NCBI GenBank assembly: GCA_963795795.1
Contig: CAWCJS010000027.1
Location: 1 to 64,000 of the forward strand
DNA: 64,000 nucleotides
Direction: 5' to 3'
From: Palsa-504 sp963795795
GTDB lineage: Bacteria > Actinomycetota > Actinomycetes > Streptosporangiales > Streptosporangiaceae
Made by a program: the position numbers and the translations under genes. Shown piece after piece: positions 1-8,326 of the stretch. Each line of letters opens with the position of its first letter. The first letter of the stretch is position 1. The notes below the pieces were generated by a model. It saw only the letters and a list, made by a program, of their open reading frames with translations. It was not told where the DNA came from and did not search any database.

Positions 1-88
1 GAGCTATGAGCTAGTTTCAAAGTGACAAGCGCACCCGTTTCCTCGGGCCCCGGTCCCACCGATCGGGGTTGGGACCCCCCTATCCCCG

Positions 89-1080
89 CCTAGATCGATG
101 ACCGGGATTTGAGAGCTGGTCAGCAGTGGTCGTTTGCGATCGGGGAGCGCTTGACTGGTGCGCCGATTTGCCAGTTGTGCTAGATGGCGGCGTTGAGTGC
201 GAGCAGCCGCTGGACGGTCCGCGCCCACAGCCCGGCGGGGACCCGGCCGCCGTGGCGTTCGAGGCCGGGCTGGTTCTTCAGCGTCCAGATGATGGCCTCG
301 ACCCGCTGGCGCAGCCAGTTCGGGAAGGGCCTGGGGGTCGTCTCGTCTTTGCGGGCCGGGCGGATCAGGGTCAGGCCCAGGCCGGGACTGGCGAAGAACG
401 CCTCGGTATCCTCGCCGGCCAGGCCCTTGTCGGTGACCACCGCGGTGCCGGGCGCCGCCGGCTGGCCGGCCGGTGCTTGAGCATCTGCCGGGCCTGGTCA
501 CGTTCCCCGGCCAGCTTGGGGTTGGCCAGGCCGAACCCGGTGACCGTCCCGTCGCAGGTGCAGATGAGCAGTAGTTTGGCGCCCCAGTACCAGCGGGAAT
601 GGCTGGGGCAGTAGCCGTACCCGGCGTACCCGTACAGGTCCGAGCGGCGGGCGGTGACGACGGAGTGCCCGCAGGGCACCGGGGTGGCGTCCATCAGCCG
701 CACCGGTTCTGCCGAGCCGGGAGTGTGATCGGCCAGCCAGCGCAGCGCGGCCTCCGTCAGCGGTGCGGCCGCCTTGATGCGCTCGTTGTACTCGCTTTGG
801 CGCAGCAGCCGGGGAAACAGGTGCCCGACCTGCTTCGGCGCGGCGCGCAGCCAGCGCCGCTCGTCGTCATAGCGCAGCAGCACCTGCGCCACGGCCAGGC
901 AGACCAGCTCCGCGTCGGTCACCTCCGGCGGCTTGCCCGGGCCGCGGGTAAAGCCGAGGGATGATCTGGTCGGTCAGTTCCACGTAGAGTGCGGTCAGGA
1001 GAGTGTCCAGGTCGGCGATCACGATGACCCCCATGGTCAGACGTGTGTGAACACGCCGATCTTGGACACTCTTCACCTTC
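89..1080 (-). mobile_element. Decayed IS982-family insertion sequence (copy 1)
   Basis: The element contains a broken IS982-type transposase gene on the minus strand. Its right end is set by comparison with the inverted fragment at 2356-2484, because both copies lose similarity just after the same CCTAGATCGATGACC segment (near 89 here, 2484 there). The left end, upstream of the transposase start at 1034, is a guess, since no matching terminal inverted repeat was found there. The element is probably immobile. Confidence 0.6.
120..1034 (-). pseudogene. IS982-family transposase, frameshifted and with a premature stop
   Basis: Three reading-frame pieces join to one IS982-like transposase. The N-terminus begins MGVIVIADLDTLLTALYVE at 1034. 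A shift near 940 leads into the middle part, with TDAELVCLAVAQVLL and the DATPVPCG and AKLLLICT segments of the DDE core. A second shift near 440-480 leads into the C-terminus (VTDKGLAGEDTE, RVEAIIWTLKNQ, RLLALNAAI). At 180-182 a TAG replaces the Trp codon that the second copy keeps (TGG in 2356-2484). The ancestral stop is the TGA at 120-122. Two shifts plus a nonsense change make this a dead gene. The family assignment is from recognised sequence features, not from a search. Confidence 0.7.
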
Positions 1081-1220
1081 TCAGTCACGAACCAGGCGCG
1101 GCGTGTCGCGGCACTACGCAAGGACCCGCGCGGTTCAGCCCCGCCCAGCGCGCCGGCCCTGGCCTGTGCGCCCTGGCGGTCGCCGTCATCGCCCTGAACT
1201 GACCGCATGCGCCTCGCCTC

Positions 1221-1258
1221 TTGACACCTATTAATTCATTGCAGCATAATGCAATGAA
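1221..1258 (+). promoter_or_regulatory. Promoter and likely TetR operator of the cupin-tetR operon
   Basis: TTGACA at 1221-1226 and CATAAT at 1245-1250, 18 bp apart, form a near-consensus sigma-70-type promoter that is unusually AT-rich for this region. A perfect 9-bp inverted repeat, TTCATTGCA (1235-1243) and TGCAATGAA (1250-1258) with a 6-bp centre, covers the -10 box. A dimeric repressor bound there would block transcription. The TetR-type protein encoded second in the operon is the obvious candidate, which would be autoregulation (inference). Confidence 0.65.
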
Positions 1259-1280
1259 ATTGCCGAGCAGGGAGGTTGCC

Positions 1281-1715
1281 ATGGCTGTCAGCGTCCTCAC
1301 CACCACGCAAGGCCCGGCGCTCAACGTCCTCGGGGAGCAGCTGCGGCCGCTCACCCCGGCCGGGGCGCTCAGCATCGAGATCTTCGACACGACCGGGCCC
1401 GAGCAAGCCGGGCCGCCGCCGCACCGCCACCCGTGGGATGAGATCTATGTCGTCCTGGAAGGGATGCTCGAGGTCTTCGACGGGGACGGCTGGCAGCAAG
1501 CCAAGGCCGGGGCGTGCGTCTGCATCCCCGCCGGCCAGGTCCACGCCTACCGGAACGGCAGCCCTGACTGCCGTTTCCTGACCATCGAGGGTCCCGGGCA
1601 TGCCCGGGAGTTCTTCGTGCAGATGGACGCCGAGGTCACCACGCTGCCACCCGACATGAACGCGGTGCTGGCCGTGGCCGCCCGCCACGGCCTCGAGGTC
1701 ATGCTGCCCGGATGA
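1281..1715 (+). CDS. Cupin-domain protein
   Basis: A 144-residue single-domain cupin. The metal-site signature is visible as PPPHRHPWDEIYVVLEG in the first half (the His, His and Glu ligand pattern), and the second motif contains PAGQVHAYRNG. The start at 1281 is preferred because GGAGG lies six bases upstream (1271-1275); an in-frame ATG at 1251 has no such site. The last four bases overlap the start of the tetR-type gene (ATGA), so the two are translationally coupled. The substrate cannot be deduced. Stand-alone cupins paired with TetR regulators are often small-molecule binders or dioxygenase-like enzymes. The whole pair sits between inverted IS982 ends. Confidence 0.8.
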   Translation: MAVSVLTTTQGPALNVLGEQLRPLTPAGALSIEIFDTTGPEQAGPPPHRHPWDEIYVVLEGMLEVFDGDGWQQAKAGACVCIPAGQVHAYRNGSPDCRFLTIEGPGHAREFFVQMDAEVTTLPPDMNAVLAVAARHGLEVMLPG

Positions 1716-2320
1716 CGGCCACCAGGCCCTACCACAGCCCCGCCCGCCAGGTGCGCCGCGAGCGGACCAGGCAGGCCATCGTGGACGCGTTCATCGCGCA
1801 GCTCGGCGACGCCGGGCGCATCGCGCTCTCTCCTGCCGCGGCCGCCCGCGCCGCTGGCGTGTCGATCAGGACCGTCCACCATTACTTCCCCGACGCCGAG
1901 GCGCAGCTCGCCGCGGTGGCCGCGGAAGTGGAAACGCGGCTGTTCCCGCAGCCCCCTGCGCTGCCGCGGACACCGGCCGAACTGCCGGACCTGGTCACCG
2001 CGGTCTACCGGGCCTCGGAGGGCCAGCTCCCGTTGCTGCGCGCCCTGGTGAACAGCAGCGTCGGCACCGAGGTGCGCCGACGCCGCCGCGGCCAGCGGCT
2101 GCAGGCCATCCAGGATGTCCTGGCGAGCATCGGCGCGGGCCACGGCGAGACCCGCCGCGCCGTGGCGGTCGTGTCCTTGCTCGCCAGCGCCGATGCCGGG
2201 GTCGTCCTCGCCGGTCAGTACGGGCTCACCCTGGCCGAGGCCGGTGCTGCGTGCTCCGAAGTCACCCGGGCGATCATCACGGACCTGGCCGCGCAGGCCG
2301 CGGGCACCGATCCCAGCTGA
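1712..2320 (+). CDS. TetR/AcrR-family transcriptional regulator
   Basis: A 202-residue protein with an N-terminal helix-turn-helix at about residues 14-58 (RERTRQAIVDAFIAQLGDAG, then AAARAAGVSIRTVHHYFPD), which is the usual TetR DNA-binding layout. An all-helical ligand-binding region follows. It overlaps the cupin gene by 4 bp and is transcribed with it from the promoter near 1221-1250. The inverted repeat over that promoter is its likely operator. The C-terminal half (EVRRRRRGQRLQAIQDVL) fits the C-terminal domain of this superfamily, but the ligand is unknown. Confidence 0.85.
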   Translation: MTATRPYHSPARQVRRERTRQAIVDAFIAQLGDAGRIALSPAAAARAAGVSIRTVHHYFPDAEAQLAAVAAEVETRLFPQPPALPRTPAELPDLVTAVYRASEGQLPLLRALVNSSVGTEVRRRRRGQRLQAIQDVLASIGAGHGETRRAVAVVSLLASADAGVVLAGQYGLTLAEAGAACSEVTRAIITDLAAQAAGTDPS

Positions 2321-2355
2321 ACCCTGGACCAGGCCGGTCCCCGCCCGGGCGCGGA

Positions 2356-2484
2356 TCGCCCAGCGGCTGCTCGCGCTCAACGCCGCCATCTGGCACAACC
2401 GGCGAATCGGCGCACCAGCCAAGCGCTCCCCGATCGCATACGACCACCGCCGACCAGCTCTCAAATCCCGGTCATCGATCTAGG
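2356..2484 (+). mobile_element. IS982 terminal fragment (copy 2, inverted)
   Basis: About 129 bp match the right end of the element at 89-217 in inverted orientation. The fragment encodes the transposase C-terminus (RLLALNAAIWHNRRIGAPAK) and ends at the same GATCTAGG terminus. Unlike copy 1 it keeps the Trp codon after AAI. Nothing of the rest of an IS is present, so this is a remnant. Together with copy 1 it brackets the cupin-tetR operon. Confidence 0.75.
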
Positions 2485-2514
2485 GAGTGCGGTCGGCGTT
2501 GCCCCCAGTTTTGG

Positions 2515-5500
2515 TTACGGGTCGCTTGTTTCCGTTTGCTGTTCGGCTATTCGCTCAGCACGCCGTTTCTGGATGGCGGCCTGTATTTGGTCTTCAAAGG
2601 GAAGCGGCTGGTCCTTGGCGGGATCGTAGGAGGGAAGTTCGGGAATCTCCGCGCCAAGCTGCGTGAGCAAGGCCGCGGCACAGGTCAGTTGATAGCTGTC
2701 TACGTAAGGTGTGCCGTCGGCCCAGGCCCGCCGGTAGGAGGCCAGGGCATGCTCAGCCGCCTGCTCGGGGTCGCCGATGGTCTGCCAAAGCTCGGCCAGC
2801 GCGAGATGCGAAGGGTTGGGCTCGCTGGATAGGCGGATGGCCTCCTGGCGTGCCTCAGGGAGCTGGCCGAGGTGGAACTGGGCAATAGCGAGGCGGGCCT
2901 CGTCCGCCATAGCGCTATCGCCTGCTTCGTGGGTCATCCGAATCGCCTCGTGCAGGTTTTCGGTGGCGAGTGTCCATTCGGCACGCCCAAGTTGCCATCT
3001 ACCTCGAAGCGCGTGCAGGGAACGAACACTCGTCCGGTTCCGACCGGACCGGGCTAGGTCTTCGGCATGGGCTAGGAGTTCTTCGGTTAGGCGCCCCTGA
3101 TAGAACTGGAATTGAGCATAAAGCGCCTCGGCATTACCAGGGAGATAGTGTATGCGCGACCAGTTACGTCCCATAGGATCGAGTACTCGCCACATGGCCT
3201 CGGCCTCTGCCCGCGAGCCAATCTCGTAAAGTAGCATGAAACGATTAAGGCGAGCTTTAAACAAAAGTTCCGTATCATCTATTATTTCGGCAAGTTCCAG
3301 TGCGAGCAGGATGGCTTTTTCGCATCTGGCTAGGTGATATTGGTCGGAATAGATGTGCGCTATAAGTGTTAGGTCACTGAACACATAGTTCAAATTGTTT
3401 ATTTTTAGGTCTATCTCCAAAGCGGCCTCAGCTGCGGAAAGCGATTGCTCCGACTGGCCGATACTGACCAGGGCAATAGCTGCGTCGCCTACGAGGTAGG
3501 AGGCGTCGAGATCGTCGAGGTCGGCATTCGGTGAGGCCCAGTCCTTCCCGAAGAGCGGGCGCAGCAGCGACAGAATCTCGGAGTATGCCTCCAAGTTATG
3601 AAGCAAAGCCGTCGACAAGTCACCTTGATACAAATTGAAGGCGTCGAATGTCCGGCCCATTTGGAGCAGGGTGCGGACCAGCCGGAGGCCATTCCGGACG
3701 TCATCGAGGGTTTCGGCCCGTTCATAGGGGTCTTGGGGCCGCTGGGAGAAGTAGTCGACCGCACGCTGCCCGAGGCGGTCACGGTCTTCGCTGCGCAGGC
3801 CGCCTGACGCGCAGCCCCGGACCACGGGGTGCAGGTCGTAGCGATCGGCTTGTCGGTCGTATTGCAGGAGCCCGCGGCGTTCCAGATCCCGGACGGCATG
3901 GGCCAGCTGACGGGCGGCTTCCGAGGCTCCCCCGGACGCTAGCCAGGCCCGGTGGATCCTCTCATCTCTTTCGTGGCGTTTACGGGCTGCTGTGTACTGC
4001 TCCTTTGCTTTGTTCTGTCGGGCCGGGGTCAGGATGCCCCAGTCCCATCTATCTTCCGGCCGCTCCAGCTCGGGCGGCGGCTCGGCCTGCGGGGGCAGGT
4101 ATGGGTTCAGCGCAGTGAGGGTGTCATAGTCGACGGCCTCGGACAAGAGGGCGAGGGTGGACAGGAGCTGGTGGCTATTACCCGGCAGAGCGTCTATAGC
4201 TGCCTTGAGGATGTGGTTGCGTTTTTGGATCAGGTCGAGTTCTGCGAGGTTAAGGCCGCCGCCGTGGTCAGGGTCGGCAGCCCAGGTGTCGAAGTGGCCG
4301 CGGTCAGTGAGATAGTCGTTGACTAGGCCCGCCACGATGCCTGTCACCAGCGGATGGCAGTCGCAGTGCTGTTGCAAGTAGGTTCGGATCAACTGGGAGT
4401 CACCGCGGATGCCGCCCGCGCGTAGCAGTGCTTCTGCGTCGGCAGGGCGCAGGCCGGGCAGGCGCTGGTGCAGGACGCTGGGGATGGGCTGCCCGGCCGG
4501 GTTGAGCAGCACGCGCGGCACGAGCCGGGATGTGATAAGGATCTTGGACGGGGCGGCCCCGGCTAGCCTGCGTAGCAGGTCGTCGTCCCATGGCCGGATG
4601 GCGTTGGATGGATCGCGATGGCCGATTTCGTCGGTGCGCCCGGCGTTCTCATCAGCGACCTGCGCTGCGTCGTAGCGATGGTAGGCGACCAGGATGCGTT
4701 CTAGGCCGTCGAGGATCAGCAGCCACGGTCGGGATTGCAGCTGTAGCAGCAGCCAGCCGCATAGCTCGGGTTGTCTCTTCTTGCTGAGCGCGGCGAGCGG
4801 CTGACCGGTCATGTAGGCGAGGGCGCGTCGGCAGAAGTCAGCCATGTCCGCACCCTTTTCGTAGAAGGAATACCAGAAGTACCCGGCCCAGTCGGCCCGG
4901 GCGGCGCTGGCGTGGTTAACCGTCCATTCCCAGGTCAGCATGCTTTTGCCCGTGCCGCCGATAGCCTCATAAAGCAGCACGGGGTGTGGCTCGGACGGCG
5001 ATGCCCAATCGGACAGCGTTTCCAGTTCGGCGACCCGTCCGATGAAGGCGTGGGAACCGATGTACCGTGGCTCGGCGTAGAGCGCCGGGGGCCGGGGAAT
5101 ACCCCCCGTGTCAGCCCCTTCGGATTTTCGGGAGGCAGGCGGCACCTCAGCAGGGGCGGGCCGGGAGCGGGAATCCAGGAATCTGCGCAACTCGGCAACG
5201 GATTGCATCGCTGCTATCTCGAATTCCCGGAGACTGTTGAACTCTTTATATACGCGCTGGACACTCGACTCCGCGGTCGAACGTTTCACCTCTTCCCGGA
5301 AGGCTTCAAGTTTCCGGATCTTCTCCGGGTCCAGTTCCACCGCATTGGGTTTCACGTCATGGTTGGTTCCCATGATGAAGATCAGTATCGGCCGCTCCAG
5401 ACGTCGCGCCTCCCGGAACTCCAACTCAGTTAGGGAAAGACCCTCCGAGTTACTCTCCATAGAGACCGGAACCTGGCCATATCTATGACTTATGAGCCCG

Positions 5501-5712
5501 ATATAAGCAGCAGCGTCCCGGACTTTCTTCAGCGAAGAGTCGATGACAGTGCCACCGGGCAGGGCCGCGTCCTGCTCCATCGCCAGCGCATGCATCGCCT
5601 GGGCCTCAATGGCCTTGATCAGCGCAGCCCGATGCCGTTCCAGGTCCCTGAAGGTACTGGAGACCATCACGCCCGGGTACTGGCGAGGAACAAACGACTC
5701 ATCAGGCATCAT
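2515..5712 (-). CDS. DUF4062 / STAND-type NTPase / TPR protein (candidate defence protein)
   Basis: A 1065-residue protein with three parts. Residues 10-180 hold a DUF4062-like domain: the start GVMVSSTFRDLERHR is the signature, and DUF4062 is usually placed in a TIR/nucleoside-deoxyribosyltransferase-like fold. Residues 215-500 hold a P-loop NTPase with Walker A GGTGKS at 252-257, Walker B WLLILDGLE at about 330-338, and a later ILITSR strand, typical of STAND/NB-ARC ATPases. The C-terminal half, about 640-1040, is helical and TPR-like (AAEAALEIDLKINNL, ARLAIAQFHLGQLPEARQEA). There is no signal peptide or membrane segment, so it should be cytosolic. Start: ATG 5712 after an AGGTGG site. The gene is visibly less GC-rich than its neighbours (for example 3230-3420) and abuts an IS982 fragment, both signs of transfer. 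By analogy with STAND sensors such as Avs, it may sense phage or stress and use the N-terminal domain as effector. That role is inferred. Confidence 0.75.
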   Translation of the reverse strand: MMPDESFVPRQYPGVMVSSTFRDLERHRAALIKAIEAQAMHALAMEQDAALPGGTVIDSSLKKVRDAAAYIGLISHRYGQVPVSMESNSEGLSLTELEFREARRLERPILIFIMGTNHDVKPNAVELDPEKIRKLEAFREEVKRSTAESSVQRVYKEFNSLREFEIAAMQSVAELRRFLDSRSRPAPAEVPPASRKSEGADTGGIPRPPALYAEPRYIGSHAFIGRVAELETLSDWASPSEPHPVLLYEAIGGTGKSMLTWEWTVNHASAARADWAGYFWYSFYEKGADMADFCRRALAYMTGQPLAALSKKRQPELCGWLLLQLQSRPWLLILDGLERILVAYHRYDAAQVADENAGRTDEIGHRDPSNAIRPWDDDLLRRLAGAAPSKILITSRLVPRVLLNPAGQPIPSVLHQRLPGLRPADAEALLRAGGIRGDSQLIRTYLQQHCDCHPLVTGIVAGLVNDYLTDRGHFDTWAADPDHGGGLNLAELDLIQKRNHILKAAIDALPGNSHQLLSTLALLSEAVDYDTLTALNPYLPPQAEPPPELERPEDRWDWGILTPARQNKAKEQYTAARKRHERDERIHRAWLASGGASEAARQLAHAVRDLERRGLLQYDRQADRYDLHPVVRGCASGGLRSEDRDRLGQRAVDYFSQRPQDPYERAETLDDVRNGLRLVRTLLQMGRTFDAFNLYQGDLSTALLHNLEAYSEILSLLRPLFGKDWASPNADLDDLDASYLVGDAAIALVSIGQSEQSLSAAEAALEIDLKINNLNYVFSDLTLIAHIYSDQYHLARCEKAILLALELAEIIDDTELLFKARLNRFMLLYEIGSRAEAEAMWRVLDPMGRNWSRIHYLPGNAEALYAQFQFYQGRLTEELLAHAEDLARSGRNRTSVRSLHALRGRWQLGRAEWTLATENLHEAIRMTHEAGDSAMADEARLAIAQFHLGQLPEARQEAIRLSSEPNPSHLALAELWQTIGDPEQAAEHALASYRRAWADGTPYVDSYQLTCAAALLTQLGAEIPELPSYDPAKDQPLPFEDQIQAAIQKRRAERIAEQQTETSDP

Positions 5713-5784
5713 TTACCACCTATCCCCACCAAATGTCATCCTCGAACAGCCGCCCTGACGATCTTGCAGCGAGGACCGAAGAAA

Positions 5785-5814
5785 CCCTAATTTCGTTTAA
5801 CGTTAGCTCGTCAA
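5785..5814 (-). promoter_or_regulatory. Possible promoter of the DUF4062-STAND gene
   Basis: Read on the minus strand, TTGACG (5814-5809) is followed by an AT-rich stretch containing the palindrome TAACGTTA and then a TAGGGT-like -10 about 19 bp downstream. It lies about 75-100 bp before the start at 5712. It is the only AT-rich promoter-like patch in the divergent gap 5713-5981. The spacing is slightly long, so this is tentative. Confidence 0.3.
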
Positions 5815-5981
5815 GGCTGCGATACGCCTCCAACTCAAGGGTCTATTAGAAGGGGCGTACACCCGGTCAGAAGCCAAGGACCAAGAGAGCCTGCCCGCGT
5901 GTCCCACAACCCCGGTTACCAGCTCGCAAGCCCATCGTGGTGACACCCGGCAGTCCACGTCCAGGCCTAGCATGGGCGGAT

Positions 5982-7584
5982 ATGGAGACGACGTCGCAGC
6001 CAGAGCCGGCGCCGCCTCATCCCAGGACACCGACCCTCTCGAGCCGGCCACGCGCCTGGCCCGGACCGCGGTCCGGGCCAGGGTCGCCGCGGACCGCGGT
6101 CCGCGGCGACGGCGTGCGCCTGCTCCTGCTGGGCGCCGTCGGCGCGCTCGGATCATCCTGCGTCCTGCTCGGCGTGCTGCGCCCCGGATCGCCGTTCGTG
6201 GCCCCGGGTGCTCCATCGTGGTTCTGGACGTCGCCCACCGCTCCGGCCGGGCGCCCGGAGGGTACCGACCAGTTCCTCGGGATCATGCTCGTCTACCTAG
6301 GCATCGCCCTGTTGGTCGGAGCGTGGTTCGAGACGATCCGGGCCATCAGGGCCGGTGCCCGGATAGCTGAGGCAGTTGCTCCTCGTGCTGGTGGCGTGGG
6401 CCGCCCCCATCCTGCTGGCGCCGCCGCTGTTCAGCCGGGACGTCTACAGCTACGCGGCGCAGGGCCAGATGGTGGCCAGGGGCCTGAACCCCTACCTGCA
6501 CGGCCCGAGCGTGCTCGGCCCCGGCCCCTTCCTGACCCTGGTGGACCCGCTGTGGCGGCACGCGACGGCTCCGTACGGCCCGGCGTGGGAACGCCTGTCG
6601 GGCTGGGTGGTGCAACTGTCCGGGCATCGCGTCGTGTGGGCGGTCGTCGGTTTCCGCCTGGTCGCCGTGCTCGGACTGGCGCTGGTGGCCTGGGGGGTCC
6701 CGGCCCTCGCCCGGGCGGTCGGCCGCGACAGCGCCCTCGCCTTCGCCGTGGCGGTGCTGAACCCCCTGGTCCTGCTCGTCCTGCTCGGCGGGGCGCACAA
6801 CGATGCCCTCATGCTGGGCCTCCTCGTCCTGGGCTGCGTCCTGGCGGCGCGCAGGCACCCGCTGGCCGGGCTCGCCAGCTGCGCCCTGGCCGCCGAGGTG
6901 AAGGCCCCCGCGCTCCTGGCCGTGCTGTTCATCGGCTGGGCCTGGTGGGGACAGGGACAAGCGCGAAAGCTGCGGCTGGCCAAGACCCTCCTGGCCGTCT
7001 GCTTCACCCTGGCGGTGATGGCCGCGATCGGGGCCGCCGTGAACCTGAGCTGGCGCTGGGTCGGCGCCCTGCTCGGCGCGGGCACGGTCGTTTCGTGGCT
7101 TGACCCCGTCACGGCCATCGGACTGGCCCTCGCCCACCTCGCTCACGCCGTGGGCTACCACGGCGGCTCCGGCGCGTTCGTCCGCGGTGCGCGGGTCATC
7201 GGGCTGGCCGTCGCGGCCGCCGTCACGATCCGCATGCTCATCCGGCCACCGGGCCCGGAGCAGGAGCAGCAGCCCGTCCGCGCCCTGGGCTGGAGCATCT
7301 TCGCCTTCGTCCTGCTGGGCCCGGTCATCTGGCCCTGGTACTACGCCTGGGCGTTCGTCTTCCTGGCGGTGGTGGCCGACGGGTGGACCCTCCGCCTGAT
7401 GGGCGTCCTGTCGGCCATCGCCTGTTTCGCCACCATGCCGACCCCCCGCCTGCTGACCTCAGCCCCCGCACCTGCCCTAATTACCGGCTGGGTCCTCCTC
7501 GGCGCCCTGGTCATCGCGTACGCGGTCAGCGCGTACCGGGTCAGCAGGTCACGAAAGACGAGCACGCCAGGCGCCGCCGGGTAG
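5982..7584 (+). pseudogene. MptB-like polyprenol-phosphate-mannose-dependent mannosyltransferase gene with a +1 frameshift
   Basis: The N-terminal part (start ATG 5982, METTSQ) encodes the first membrane helices and ends near GARIAEA. The rest (LLLVLVAWAAPILLAPPL, FSRDVYSYAAQGQMVARG, KAPALLAVLFIGW, PVIWPWYYAW) is one base out of frame from about 6376 to the stop at 7584. Joined, the two parts give about 530 residues with roughly 12 membrane helices. That fits the GT-C mannosyltransferases related to MptB, which extend cell-envelope mannan using polyprenyl-phosphomannose (family knowledge). FSRDVYSY is the family's acidic catalytic motif region. One extra base near 6370-6378 would explain the shift. 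It could be a true mutation or a sequence error. A GTG at 6114, just after two palindromes, is an alternative start. Confidence 0.65.
6055..6110. repeat. Two abutting 28-bp perfect palindromes
   Basis: Positions 6055-6082 and 6083-6110 are each perfect 28-bp palindromes lying end to end, and both are centred on the same 12-bp core GGACCGCGGTCC. They lie in the proposed 5' coding part of the mannosyltransferase gene, or just upstream of it if translation starts at GTG 6114. They could be tandem operators, a nested hairpin in the mRNA, or a trace of a palindromic repeat element. Confidence 0.85.
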
Positions 7585-7591
7585 CCGCATA

Positions 7592-8283
7592 AGCGCTTGG
7601 GCCAGTGCCAGGCCGGCTGGTCGAGCACCTCCTGGCCCACCACCCCCGTCTCGCCGAACTCCTTCGCCAGCTCGATAGCGTTCACCTCGGCGCCCCCGTT
7701 CCTGGCGCCCCGGCCGAGGGCGTCGACCAGGGCGCGGGAATGCGACACCACGATGATCTGGGAGTCGTCCGCGGCCATGCTGATCAGGTGGGCGAGCGGC
7801 CCCAGCAGGTCGGAGTGCAAGCTGGTCTCGGGCTCGTTCAGCACGAGCAGCCCGGGCGGGCGCGGGGTGAGCAGCGCCGCGACCCACAGCAGGTAACGCA
7901 GCGTCCCGTCCGACAACTCCGCCGCGCCGAGCGGACGGAGCAGGCCATGCTGGTGCAGGCGCAGGTCGATGCGGCCGTGGCTGTCCCACTCGAGGCTGTC
8001 CTGCTGCCCGGAGAAGGCCAGGTCGACGGCGACCTCCAGCGCCGGGGCGTTTCCGATCTCGCAGATGGTCTGCAGCGCCGAGGCCACGTCCTCCCGGGCC
8101 GTGGCCGAGAACGGGCAGGTGCGGGAGCGATCGGCCCCGCGCGGGGCCAGCAGGTCGGTCCGGAAGTGGTCTCGAACCGCCAGGACCTGATCCGCTCGCG
8201 CAGGGTCAGGATCTCAGCTCGGCCAGCGGCATGATCACCCGGCGCAGTGACCGGTAGTTCTCGATCGCGAGAGTCCGGATCAT
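7592..8283 (-). pseudogene. AAA-family ATPase (RecF/SMC-like) with internal deletion of Walker A
   Basis: The N-terminus at 8283 (MIRTLAIENYRSLRRVIMPL) is the usual start of small RecF-like AAA ATPases, in which a GxxGxGKS loop should follow within about 15 residues. Here it jumps to LTLRERIRSWRF, and another shift leads to DHFRTDLLAPRG and ASALQTICEIGNAP. The signature (ELSDGTLRYLLW), Walker B (LLVLNEPETSLH) and switch (VVSHSRALVDAL) motifs remain in frame. The usual ending PAWHWPKR is at 7592, but the reading frame then runs on, antisense into the mannosyltransferase gene, so the original stop is also missing. The protein could not bind ATP normally. Confidence 0.7.
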
Positions 8284-8326
8284 GGGCCCGACGATAAGGG
8301 GCCGGACTCGCGCGAGGCCAGCGAGA

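Noticed and set aside
89..2484. A fully functional composite transposon
   Set aside because: Copy 1 has two shifts and a nonsense codon and copy 2 is a 129-bp end fragment, so neither encodes a transposase. Mobility would need help from elsewhere.
5713..5981. A second small gene as partner of the DUF4062-STAND protein
   Set aside because: The gap has only weak short frames without ribosome sites. It is best read as two promoters facing away from each other.
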